Below, piece after piece: positions 55,978-64,000 of a stretch of 64,000 nt of DNA. The DNA is from Bifidobacterium catenulatum PV20-2 (GTDB lineage Bacteria; Actinomycetota; Actinomycetes; Actinomycetales; Bifidobacteriaceae). The stretch is from assembly GCF_000800455.1 (NCBI RefSeq), contig NZ_CP007456.1:496001-560000 (forward strand). Reading direction: 5' to 3'. A program made the translations under genes and the position numbers. The notes under the pieces were generated by a model that made no database searches, had not been told where the DNA came from, and saw only the letters and a list, made by a program, of their open reading frames with translations. The stretch's first letter is position 1; every line of letters begins with the position of its first letter.

Positions 55978-57261
55978 CAAATTTAGTTTTATCAGGGAGA
56001 TATCGAAGCCAGCCGAGCCAGTCAACGGTCAAGATGAACGGCGCATTTCATGCGCCGCCATTGACGGTCCCGTCCGTTTTTGCCAAAGGGCAATCAAAAC
56101 AGGAAAGTCCTAAAAATGAACCGCACCTCCAATCATCGAATCTGAATTTCTTCAGTCCAACAATCGGGGTACATTTCAAAAATGTCTTCCCGCCCATTTC
56201 AATTTTGGGAGAAGAACAGATTGTATTCAAGTCCGGCCTTATCGACGGTTGGATCGTTCGGTGTGTCGCCGAAGTCGTTTTCTTCGTCCGAACGCTGCTC
56301 AAGTATCGCTTGTCATTCGCGGGATATGGCTCGCAATGCGGATGCATTGAACCATCCGGGGGGTCTGTCCACGCCAGACAGCAGATACATAGTGACGCGT
56401 TGATGACACGGCGCTTCTGCTCGGAGACTGTCGAGAGGCTGTCGAAATAGGCGGCCTTGTTCCTCGCCGAACGCAGATACATGGGGTTCCTCGCAACAGT
56501 CAGTCTTTCCTACTCGTTTTGCGGAACGTCTAGGAAAGCAGCACCGACGGCAACGCGCCACAATGCCTGTTGTTGTTCGGTTTTCTCGGTGGTTTCGGCA
56601 TTGCCGACGATTTTGGACCACGTGCCTCACATGAGTTTCGACACCACATCGTCATGGGTGATTTCATTTCGCGAAGTTTGCAGTGCTTGCTGAGCCAGAT
56701 CTCGCGCTTTGTCGGCGGTCATACCCGGGTCCGTTGAATCTCATGGTGCCAACATGGTTCGTCTGCATCTGTTCTGGTGAAGTGGTCATGCTTCTGCCAT
56801 CGACCATATGTGAGAATTTGTTTATCGCCGGCGCTTGCGGAAGAGGTCGCCGAAGGAACGCCCTCAGAGGCTTGGAAAATTCCTAACGCTGGCTCCTTGT
56901 CTTAGACGAAGTGGGGCTCACTGCCGTAAAACCAGCGACAGTTCTTGGCCTAGGCATAATTTGAATCGCCGCAGCTCTGGCATGGGCTGGTCGCTACTCG
57001 GTCGACGGATTAGAGTGATTGTTTCTGCTTTCGGACGTTGGCGTGATATTGCGAATTCATTGGCTAAGAAGCTGGACGCGCATGGGCTGGTGTCGTTCGG
57101 AGCGTAGGGGATTGCTTGTTCATCTGAACAGAATTATCGTGATTGATGGCGAATAATGACGCAGGTGGGTGACACGGACTGGACACAAGTCCCGACCTTA
57201 AACGATGATGACACAAATTTGTGTCACGGGACATGCCGTGGAAACGTTGAAATAGCAAGGA
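55978..57261 (-). other. About 1.3 kb of decayed, non-coding-looking DNA
   Basis: No intact gene with a start signal is visible. On minus, short stretches look protein-like: MTADKARDLAQQALQTSR ending at a TGA near 56635, and QQQALWRVAVGAAFLDVPQN just after it in another frame, then YLRSARNKAAYFDSLSTVS. On plus, 57002-57108 reads IVSAFGRWRDIANSLAKKL with a stop at GA. These look like remnants of genes broken by frameshifts. Parent families not recognised. Confidence 0.5.
57209..57226. promoter_or_regulatory. 18-bp perfect palindrome
   Basis: TGACACAAATTTGTGTCA lies just outside the second ettA-derived repeat. A related GTGACACGGACTGGACACAAG stretch lies about 40 bases upstream in two halves. 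Possible operator or recombination site. Confidence 0.4.
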
Positions 57262-57300
57262 TTACAAGGCCTGTTTGATCTGGTATACAAACTCAGCCAT
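57262..57300 (-). pseudogene. Relic of the ettA start
   Basis: Within repeat copy B the frame reads MAEFVYQIKQAL then stops, against MAEFIYQMIKARKA in the real gene. The copied promoter region therefore leads into a 12-codon remnant. Confidence 0.8.
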
Positions 57301-57517
57301 ATAAATCTACAATCCTGTCTTATCGTTGCAATTCCAACGTTTTGCTGGACCTGATTCCGTAATGACGCAAATGAAGAATGGCACAATCGTCCACGAGGTG
57401 TCCCGGACGGCCCGTTTTGTGTCGTCCGCCGTTTGTTTTCCCGTGTCATCCCGGTGTCTGTCCACGCAAAAGCACCTTGTGGATTATCCCATATTCCATC
57501 GTCATGCCGCAACAGTG
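57268..57517 (-). repeat. ettA 5'-region direct repeat, copy B
   Basis: Second copy of 52929-53178. Same length, about 10 substitutions concentrated at the ettA codons. It marks the right end of the accessory pocket. Confidence 0.95.
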
Positions 57518-57618
57518 CGGTGGGATCTGATTCAACGGCATGCTCATAAAACATGAGATGGTAGCCATGGTTTTAGCATCGTCTGTTCGCCAGACTGGGC
57601 CAATGCTAACTGGGTGGG

Positions 57619-58332
57619 TCAGTAGTCGAAGTGTTCGAGCTCGGAAGTCAGATATGCCTGTGTCCAGTGATGTGGTTGCAGGTCGTCCAGCCGAAGGAAC
57701 AGGATGCGTCCGTCGTTTGTGTTATCGGTAATGGCGCATCGAACGTCGTTTCCCCAATATCTCAGTCGCTCTTGGCAGATGCCGCATGGAGAAAGCACTA
57801 TGAACGGGCTGTTTTCGTTGTCTCTCACCAAGCAGATGGTGTGGGTGATCCGCTGATTGCGTTTCATCGCTTCGCACATCGCGCCCGTCTCGATGCACAG
57901 TGATGCCGAGGCGTTTGGCGTCTCGATCGCCACGCTGGTTACGATTCGTGCGGGCGTATTGTCTCTGCATTCCAGTCGCATTGCTGCCGCTCCGCCCCAT
58001 CCGGAGGGGAAGCGTTGTTTGATAAGTTCCGCAGCGCTTCGATAGAGTTCGTCTTCGATGAGCCGTTCCGTTTCGTCCCAGCGGGGGTGCAGTCCGACTC
58101 CGTCCTCGCGGTATGCGACGGGCTTCACGATGCATGCGGCGTCGCGATTGACTTTGAACTCGGGATAACCGTCCGCGCCGACCTTGATTCCGTCGTCCAC
58201 TTTGGACAGCGGCACGGTGGCGGCATAATCGACCAGCGTCGCGTTGAGCAGGTCGTAGACGCTGCGTCCTTCGCGTGCCGCCGCCACTTCCGCGCGCTCA
58301 AAGGTCGCGTTGTCGAAAGTCAATGTAGCCAT
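57619..58332 (-). CDS. RHH-like N-terminus fused to a cytidine-deaminase-fold domain
   Basis: A 237-residue protein. The first 40 or so residues (MATLTFDNATFERAEVAAAR, then SVYDLLNATLVDYA) resemble the ribbon-helix-helix of RelB/DinJ antitoxins. Residues about 95-215 are a cytidine-deaminase fold: ETPNASASLCIETGAMCEA gives Cys146 as zinc ligand and Glu148 as proton shuttle, and LSPCGICQERL gives Cys183/Cys186. The catalytic set is complete, so a nucleoside or base deaminase is expected. ATG 58332 has GAGGTGA seven bases upstream. Monocistronic. Whether it binds DNA or deaminates free nucleosides is unknown. Confidence 0.78.
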   Translation of the reverse strand: MATLTFDNATFERAEVAAAREGRSVYDLLNATLVDYAATVPLSKVDDGIKVGADGYPEFKVNRDAACIVKPVAYREDGVGLHPRWDETERLIEDELYRSAAELIKQRFPSGWGGAAAMRLECRDNTPARIVTSVAIETPNASASLCIETGAMCEAMKRNQRITHTICLVRDNENSPFIVLSPCGICQERLRYWGNDVRCAITDNTNDGRILFLRLDDLQPHHWTQAYLTSELEHFDY

Positions 58333-58459
58333 GTTAATCACCTCGCTTGCCTAGGAACTATGATACAAGTGCGATATATGGCAAATCAACGAGGGTGTTT
58401 GACATCTTGCTGGGAGCGAATAGATTACTCGTTGAGAGTTTCACAAAAAGGAGAATATT

Positions 58460-58873
58460 ATGACAATCAGCAATCCCAGCCCGTTTCCACTTGGAGAACC
58501 CAACGACGGGTTCGCGCAATACTTCGACGGGCAGAGCTACCTAGCATCGGTGCTCGAATCGTCGGAGGTCTCGATTCACAATGTGACCTTCGAACCAGGA
58601 TGCCGTAATCACTGGCATATCCATCATCACGGATCGCAAATTCTCATTGCCGTTGGAGGCCGTGGCTACTATCAACTCGAAAATGAAGCGCCAAAGGAGC
58701 TGAAGGCCGGACAGGCTGTACGCATTCCACCGGATACCAAACACTGGCATGGCGCGGCGCAGGGCGAATCATTCAGCCATCTGGCGTTCATGATGCCTGA
58801 CGGCAGTGGCAAGCCAATCGACAACGAGTGGCTTGAGCCGGTGGATCCGGACGAATACGCATCCTTGCGTTGA
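58460..58873 (+). CDS. Cupin-domain protein
   Basis: A 137-residue single cupin: motif 1 FEPGCRNHWHIHHHGSQIL (His ligands) and motif 2 IPPDTKHWHGAA. It resembles the small cupins found with carboxymuconolactone decarboxylase-like proteins, which may be metal-dependent isomerases or sensors of reactive carbonyls. A clear AAAGGAGA precedes the ATG. Function unknown; cytoplasmic. Confidence 0.88.
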   Translation: MTISNPSPFPLGEPNDGFAQYFDGQSYLASVLESSEVSIHNVTFEPGCRNHWHIHHHGSQILIAVGGRGYYQLENEAPKELKAGQAVRIPPDTKHWHGAAQGESFSHLAFMMPDGSGKPIDNEWLEPVDPDEYASLR

Positions 58874-59089
58874 TTCCAGGGATGCTTATATCCAATGAGG
58901 TTCAGGCATCTCGTCTTTCAGACGCTTCGTCCAGACAATGGTTTTGTGGAATGAAATGACGGGCGGATGAACGTTCGCCGCATCGCTGCAGACCAATAGC
59001 GTCGGCATTGGTCTGGTCTTGGTTTTTTGAATGCATGACGGACTCATCGTAAAACAATCGTTGTCAGTGGAAGCCGCTATGCTCCTTCC

Positions 59090-59602
59090 ATGCGTTTGAT
59101 CGAGGTATGGTCGGGAGAACCGGAACGGACTTATGCGCTGTTCGATAAGTTCCCCGCGGATGAAAACGGATTCGAGAATCCTGCGTCCGGCATGGACAAG
59201 GCCGCTTTCAGGGAATATGTGCGCGATCTTGAAAACGAGGCCGCAGGCATCGGGCTCAAGCCCGGTTGGGTGCCGGCCACCAAATACATCCTTGTGAACG
59301 ATCACGGCGAATATGTCGGCATCTTCAACCTTCGGCATGAACTCAATGATGCGTTGAAGGAAGGCGCGGGCCATATCGGATACGGCATCGCTCCCGAATG
59401 GCGTGGACGCGGATATGCCACCAAGGGATTGAGGTTGCTGCTCGTCAAGGCGCGTGATGAGTTTGGCATCACGGAGGCGTACCTTTCCGTGCATAAGAAC
59501 AATCCCGCCTCGCTGGCGGTGCAGCGTCATCTCGGCGCCCGTATTGACCACGAATCGGACACTGAGTATTTCACGCGCATTGACACTTCGGCCGCCGTTT
59601 AA
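59090..59602 (+). CDS. GNAT-family N-acetyltransferase
   Basis: A 170-residue acetyltransferase: FNLRHELN, then the acetyl-CoA loop GIAPEWRGRGYATKGL and HKNNPASLAVQRHLGA. Substrate unknown; the RimJ/RimL-like branch acts on protein N-termini or small amines. TATGCT ends 6 bases before ATG, a leaderless pattern. The 215 bases before it hold nothing else I can support. Confidence 0.88.
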   Translation: MRLIEVWSGEPERTYALFDKFPADENGFENPASGMDKAAFREYVRDLENEAAGIGLKPGWVPATKYILVNDHGEYVGIFNLRHELNDALKEGAGHIGYGIAPEWRGRGYATKGLRLLLVKARDEFGITEAYLSVHKNNPASLAVQRHLGARIDHESDTEYFTRIDTSAAV

Positions 59603-59659
59603 GTTACAGGACACGGTCTTTGCCGTAGTGCATCTTGCCGAGGCGCTGCACGTTGCGCC

Positions 59660-60085
59660 TCAGATGATCACGCCGTCACAGTGATCGATCTCATGCTGGA
59701 TGATCTGCGCGGTAAAGCCAGTGAACGTGGCGTGGCGCTCGCAGAACTTGCGATCCACATATGAGACCTCAATGCGCTGGAAGCGGACCGTGTGGCGCTC
59801 GCCTTTGAGGGACAGGCAGCCTTCGGACGCGTCGTAGGCACCGTCCTGCGCGGTGATGCGAGGATTGAACATGACAGTGATACGGCCACCCAAATCCTCG
59901 TCCACGAATGCGATGATGCGTTTGGACATGCCGATCATATTGGCCGCCATGCCCACGCAGCCATTGCGATGCGCGTCAAGCGTGTCCTTCAAGTCCTGTG
60001 CCACGGCTAAATCCGCTTCGGTATTTTCAGCCTCGACGGACGGTTGGCTCAAAAATGGGATAGACGTCATGATTTCACGCTGCAT
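59660..60085 (-). CDS. def: Peptide deformylase-like protein with Gln-to-Asn motif change
   Basis: A 141-residue deformylase: motif 1 GCVGMAANMIG (42-52), where Asn49 stands for the usual Gln, motif 2 EGCLS with metal ligand Cys90, and motif 3 QHEIDHCDG with His131, Glu132, His135. Metal ligands and catalytic Glu are intact, so activity is possible, and it is shorter than the 160-200 residues of typical Def. ATG 60085 is preceded by GAGAGGAAAC. A second, main def elsewhere is likely but not seen here. Confidence 0.88.
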   Translation of the reverse strand: MQREIMTSIPFLSQPSVEAENTEADLAVAQDLKDTLDAHRNGCVGMAANMIGMSKRIIAFVDEDLGGRITVMFNPRITAQDGAYDASEGCLSLKGERHTVRFQRIEVSYVDRKFCERHATFTGFTAQIIQHEIDHCDGVII

Positions 60086-60257
60086 ATGATGTTTCCTCTC
60101 GCGGGTTCCTTTGGCTGGTCTGCCAACATTGTATGGCGTTATTGTGCGACGCCGTACGGCGATGGAACGGATGACCGGTTCGCGCCTATCCATTTACGGA
60201 ATGTCTCGTGGCGATTTTGAAATGTGGAACCGCAATCGACGCAATATGCTTGGAACC

Positions 60258-61133
60258 ATGGATGACATGCCTCAATATCGGAAATACATGACGCAGGCGC
60301 TGGAACTGGCCCATAAGGGAGCCGGTTGGGTGAATCCGAATCCGTTGGTCGGCACGGTGGTGGTCCGCGACGGCGAGATTCTCGCAGCCGGATACCACGA
60401 CCGCTACCGCGGACCGCATGCGGAACGCATGGCCTTCGACTACGCCGACGAGCATGGTATCGACATGCATGGAGCCACGGTCATCGACACTCTCGAACCT
60501 TGCTGCCATGTCGGATCGCAGCCGGCATGCACCAATCTAATTCTTTCGCACGGCATAACGCGCGTCGTGGTCGGTTCGATCGATCCGAATCCCATCGTGG
60601 CCGGCAAAGGACTTCGCATTCTTGAGGAAACTGGTGTGGAAGTGGTATATGACGTGATGCGGGCGGAATGCGACGCCATCAATCGCCATTTCTTCCACTA
60701 CATCACCACAGGAATGCCGTACATTGTGGACGGCAGAAAACATGCGGAGGAATCTGATGCCGAATACGCTGTACGTCGACGCGGGCTATATGACACGTAT
60801 GCGGCGGTGTTGGGCATATGTCCGACTGGTGGCCGTGCGGGTGTCCCGGGTAATTCGAACGGTACGGAAGGGTCGGTGGGAAGTGCCGCACGCCTTCCGG
60901 GTCGGACGGATCGGCTGGATGTTTCGGATGGTGCCTTTGCCCATTTCGACGGGCCGGTCCAAGCTGTGGATGCTAACGAGGTGGTGGTCGGAAGGCACAA
61001 GCCATTGCATCTCGACATCCGTGCGCTCGCCGATATGGAACCCGACGAATGGCTGCGCGAACTCGGCCGCCGCAAAATCGATAGCCTTGTAGTCGATGAT
61101 GATGACGTTTTCGAAATGCTGTCTTCGATCTGA
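60258..61133 (+). CDS. RibD-like deaminase with degenerate C-terminal domain
   Basis: A 291-residue protein. Residues 1-150 are the pyrimidine deaminase domain of riboflavin synthesis: NPNPLVGTVVV, zinc site HAE (54-56) and PCCHVGSQPAC with Cys82/Cys91. The rest occupies the place of the NADPH reductase but lacks the usual reductase motifs beyond GMPYIVDGRKH. ATG 60258 follows TATGCT by 7 bases (leaderless); the frame reaches back to 60111. No other rib gene is here, so it may be a lone deaminase of other function. Confidence 0.8.
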   Translation: MDDMPQYRKYMTQALELAHKGAGWVNPNPLVGTVVVRDGEILAAGYHDRYRGPHAERMAFDYADEHGIDMHGATVIDTLEPCCHVGSQPACTNLILSHGITRVVVGSIDPNPIVAGKGLRILEETGVEVVYDVMRAECDAINRHFFHYITTGMPYIVDGRKHAEESDAEYAVRRRGLYDTYAAVLGICPTGGRAGVPGNSNGTEGSVGSAARLPGRTDRLDVSDGAFAHFDGPVQAVDANEVVVGRHKPLHLDIRALADMEPDEWLRELGRRKIDSLVVDDDDVFEMLSSI

Positions 61134-61179
61134 CGAAAAAGGTGATATGCCTATGCCGTGTTTTCAGTTTGAAATGTCC

Positions 61180-61354
61180 TATATGTGGCAGTTTTTGGCA
61201 TTTCAGAAAAATGATTTCCGTTATATGTGGCAGTCTCCCAAGGAAAATCTCGTCTAGGGGGTACTGATTGGGGTCTTTTGAAGCTTGAAACCAGTCTGGT
61301 CTGCCACATATAGCGGTTTTGGTTTGTCCGGGGATGGCAAATCTGCCACATATA
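61180..61354. repeat. Four-copy TATATGTGGCAG array in mirror arrangement
   Basis: TATATGTGGCAG is at 61180-61191 and 61222-61233; its complement is at 61301-61312 and 61343-61354. Both pairs are 42 bases apart, giving a large imperfect inverted repeat between convergent genes. Confidence 0.85.
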
Positions 61355-61361
61355 GTGGCTT

Positions 61362-62300
61362 TCAGATGAGAATCTTTCTGCTTCCATTGGCGAGAGACGT
61401 TATGCGGATGTGTATCCTTCCCGAGGGCATTCTTTGACAGAGCATGATGGGCGTGCTTAATCGTTGGCTCATCCGGTCGGCCACGCGTTGCGCGAGTGCC
61501 CGTTCCTCGAAGTCGTTCATAAGGTTTTCGGCGGTCACTTGAATGTATGCCCAACCGTCATCTTCTAAGGCTTCACGTCTCTTGCTGTCGGCGAGCCATT
61601 GGCCGGCATGATGTCTTCCGTCGTATTCGATGGCCACTTTTATATCTGGATAGGCCATATCCAAAAGCGCGATTTTCCCATTGTTCAGTCGAACCTTCCA
61701 GTTGACTTTCGGGCATGGTAGCCCATTGCGAATCAGAGCAATCCTGCAACGGCTTTCCTGCGAGGAATCCGTGCCTTCGCGCATGAGCTGTAACGCATGT
61801 TGCATTTTTCTGATTCCTCGGATGGGACGTTGTCTATTCGCATTCGCGTAGTTGCTGAAATCTTTGAGCCGTTCCAGATATTCATGGAAGTCGTCAATGC
61901 AGACTTGGGGAAAACGTTGGTTCCTTCTTAGCATTGAATCGCCAAGCGTTATCAGTTCTTCTTGGGGAAGCCGATTCGCGTGCATTGCCCATGTGGTTAC
62001 TGGATCCGTATGGCGAATCTTGCCATAATGCGTAGCGGTTTCGATGATTGGTCCTGTCCACAGTTCAAATTGGACGTTTTGAAGATGCGTGCGTGCGTTG
62101 TTATCTGTGGCAAGGGCATGCAGAGAAGACAGCATTTGCTGATCGGGATACCTTGGCATCTCGGTTCTTTGCAGGCATAATGCCGTGCTGTGTGTAAACA
62201 CTAGCTGCTTACCGGTTCGTTGCTGCGCCGCAAGGCATTGTTCGATGGTACGCGCACGCAGCTGCGCGAGACTCTCAGAATATTGTGCTCCATTGTCCAT
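61362..62300 (-). CDS. DUF559 (Vsr/endonuclease-like) domain protein
   Basis: A 312-residue protein; the C-terminal third is DUF559, a PD-(D/E)xK-type fold: DMAYPDIKVAIEYDGRHH and RREALEDDGWAYIQVT. The N-terminal part is helical and resembles AbiEi-like or transcriptional-regulator-type proteins (THSTALCLQRTEMPRY). On minus, TATTCT is 6 bases before ATG 62300, so I take that leaderless start; the frame extends to 62561. Its cellular role is unknown; the family occurs widely in Actinobacteria, often beside defence genes. Confidence 0.75.
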   Translation of the reverse strand: MDNGAQYSESLAQLRARTIEQCLAAQQRTGKQLVFTHSTALCLQRTEMPRYPDQQMLSSLHALATDNNARTHLQNVQFELWTGPIIETATHYGKIRHTDPVTTWAMHANRLPQEELITLGDSMLRRNQRFPQVCIDDFHEYLERLKDFSNYANANRQRPIRGIRKMQHALQLMREGTDSSQESRCRIALIRNGLPCPKVNWKVRLNNGKIALLDMAYPDIKVAIEYDGRHHAGQWLADSKRREALEDDGWAYIQVTAENLMNDFEERALAQRVADRMSQRLSTPIMLCQRMPSGRIHIRITSLANGSRKILI

Positions 62301-62499
62301 GGAGCAAGAATAAAGGGATTGGCCGGTTTCTGCCATCCGCATTCGAAAAACAGTGGATAAGTGGATAACCGAGGTTATGCGCGAAAAAAATGTGGATAAA
62401 CAGTCGGCCGCCGGCATGCCTGATTGAGACGAACGTGCGCTACTGCGCTGCTGCGGGATACCATGGCACGGGTAGAACATCACGTTGAAATGAGGATGT

Positions 62500-63999
62500 A
62501 TGGGCGAGCCGTGTGTGATTAAAAACGTGTGTTTCGTAGGTTCGGATAAGCCGGTCGACATTGCTGTCGGTCACGGGCGAATAGTTTCGGTGCGGCCTTC
62601 GGAAAGACCAACGGATGCTGCTTCGAAGATATGGGTGATTCCCGGATTGTGGGACTGCCACACGCATTTCACGCAGTGGTCGTACACATTGGGACGGCTC
62701 GATCTGATTGATGCACGCAGTGCCGGCGAAGCGCTCGACATGTTGCGTCGGCACTTGGAGGAGCGTCGTGAAAGCGGCGCACTCGATCCGAACCAATATG
62801 TGGTCGGCATGCGTTTCCGGCATTCCCTGTGGTCCGATGACGCCCAGCCGACCCTGGCCGCGATCGATGCGGTGGCGGGAGACCAGCCGGTGGCGCTGTC
62901 AAGTGCTGACATGCATTGCGGTTGGGTGAACTCTGCCGCCGCACGCAAGCTTGGCGTAGATGTGGACGAATCCGGACTCGTCGGCGAGCTTGAGTGGTTC
63001 GACGCCTACTGCAAGTTGGACAAAGGACCTGGTGCGGCCAATGAGCTAATGCATCTGTTGCGCAACGCCGAACACGACGCTGCGAGTAAAGGCGTGGTCG
63101 GCGTGCGCGACTATGAGATGGCGGAGAACATCGACACGTGGATTAGCCGATTTTCGCAAGGGCTTGATGGTCTGCGTGTCGAGGCTGGCATATATCCCGA
63201 GAGACTCCGGCAGGCCATCGACGACGGCTGGCACACCGGAGACGAATTGCCCGGAAGTCATGGTTTGGGTCACGTCGGCGCGATGAAGATGATCTCCGAT
63301 GGCTCGCTCAACACCCGTTCCGCCTACTGTTCCATGCCATATTCGGGCATCAGACCGGAAACCTACGGCACATTGAGCTATGCCCCTGAGCAAATCGAGT
63401 CGTACATGCGACTCGCCGTCGAACATGGCTTCGACATCGCCTGTCATGCCATCGGCGATGAAGCGAACACCATTGTGCTTGATTGTGCCGAACGCACCCA
63501 TGCGCATGGTTCCATTGAGCATGCCCAAATGCTCAAGGAGTGTGACATTCCGCGACTCGCGCAGCTGGGACTTGCCGCAAGCATCCAACCGCAGCACGCC
63601 ATGGACGATCGTGACGTCATCGCGCGATTCTGGGGCACCCCCGCCGGAATCCCTTACGCATTCAATAGTCTGCATAAGGCGGGGACCAAACTGCTCATGG
63701 GGTCGGATGCGCCGGTCGCGCCGCTGGACCCATGGCTGGCCATCTCCGCGGCGGTATTCGGTACGGAAAGTTCCGACCGCGAGCCTTTTCAACCTGAGCA
63801 GTGCCTTGATTTTGAAACGGCGCTCGCTTCGTCCACCGCGGTCGGACGCGTGGCTTTGCGGGACGCAGATGTGGCCGATTTGGTGCTTCTGGACTGTGAT
63901 CCGAGCATAATCGATTCTCCGGAGGCCATGCGTGCCATGCCCGAGCATGTGCTTGGCACTATGCTTGCCGGTCGCTGGACGTACCAACAGGCTGAATGA
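62500..63999 (+). CDS. YtcJ-like metal-dependent amidohydrolase
   Basis: A 499-residue amidohydrolase: IPGLWDCHTHFTQW with the HxH ligands, SADMHCGWVNSAA, the central metal region, CHAIGDEAN (His ligand), IEHAQM (His ligand) and GSDAPVAPLDPW (catalytic Asp). This is the YtcJ/NfdA branch, which cleaves N-acyl or formyl groups from amides; the substrate is not visible. ATG 62500 has GAGGAT upstream. It ends with the window's last codon, so the gene is complete. Confidence 0.9.
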   Translation: MGEPCVIKNVCFVGSDKPVDIAVGHGRIVSVRPSERPTDAASKIWVIPGLWDCHTHFTQWSYTLGRLDLIDARSAGEALDMLRRHLEERRESGALDPNQYVVGMRFRHSLWSDDAQPTLAAIDAVAGDQPVALSSADMHCGWVNSAAARKLGVDVDESGLVGELEWFDAYCKLDKGPGAANELMHLLRNAEHDAASKGVVGVRDYEMAENIDTWISRFSQGLDGLRVEAGIYPERLRQAIDDGWHTGDELPGSHGLGHVGAMKMISDGSLNTRSAYCSMPYSGIRPETYGTLSYAPEQIESYMRLAVEHGFDIACHAIGDEANTIVLDCAERTHAHGSIEHAQMLKECDIPRLAQLGLAASIQPQHAMDDRDVIARFWGTPAGIPYAFNSLHKAGTKLLMGSDAPVAPLDPWLAISAAVFGTESSDREPFQPEQCLDFETALASSTAVGRVALRDADVADLVLLDCDPSIIDSPEAMRAMPEHVLGTMLAGRWTYQQAE

Positions 64000-64000
64000 A

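Overview
The window looks like a stretch of Bifidobacterium chromosome, plausibly of the adolescentis/catenulatum branch, although the species cannot be fixed from sequence alone. The reasons are moderately high GC, actinobacterial gene neighbours (DUF2530 beside serC; dacB-tilS-hpt-ftsH-folE-folP-folBK-DUF3180), bifidobacterial metabolic markers (oleate hydratase, a lactaldehyde-reductase-type alcohol dehydrogenase, CHAP and NlpC/P60 secreted hydrolases) and many promoters of the form TAnnnT followed 6-8 bases later by ATG, which implies leaderless mRNAs.

Layout. 1-21.9 kb is mostly housekeeping: a TPR/DUF4037 protein cut by the left edge, an MFS exporter, tRNA-Pro, lysS, a MenA-like prenyltransferase, gpmA, oleate hydratase, phoU divergent from a SenX3-like sensor, serC, two secreted cell-wall hydrolases, a tandem universal stress protein, OsmC, thyA-dfrA-LMW phosphatase, galE, trmB and tRNA-Glu/Asp/Phe. 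22.2-35.7 kb is one long co-directional locus: a Gram-positive-type Pel polysaccharide operon (pelD with an N-terminal SDR domain, pelE, a DUF2194 deacetylase, pelF, pelG), followed without a break by CotH, VTC-domain and DUF4956 genes and an EAL-GGDEF protein. It has the parts of a self-contained c-di-GMP-controlled exopolysaccharide system: PelD keeps an RxxD I-site beside a dead GGDEF, and the last gene can in principle make and degrade the signal. 35.9-53 kb returns to core genes: an iron alcohol dehydrogenase, two GT2 glycosyltransferases around an AI-2E family transporter, the dacB-to-folate block, a thioesterase and ettA. The folB-folK fusion is interrupted by an apparent one-base deletion, and folK carries a second, degenerate HPPK-like half.

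53.2-57.3 kb is an accessory pocket framed by a 250-bp direct repeat that duplicates the ettA 5' end and upstream region. It holds a PadR regulator with a membrane partner, a broken ribbon-helix-helix-like gene, an AT-richer transglutaminase-like gene and about 1.3 kb of decayed DNA. 57.6-64 kb has small accessory and metabolic genes: a fusion of a short RHH-like N-terminus to a cytidine-deaminase fold, a cupin, a GNAT acetyltransferase, a peptide deformylase with a variant motif, a RibD-like deaminase, a DUF559 protein and a YtcJ-like amidohydrolase.

The most notable points are the complete Pel/CotH/VTC/DUF4956/c-di-GMP locus, the sensor kinase that lacks its phospho-accepting histidine next to a PHO-box-like array, the duplicated ettA 5' region around the accessory pocket, and the RHH-deaminase fusion. 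All calls are from reading the sequence; no database search was run.
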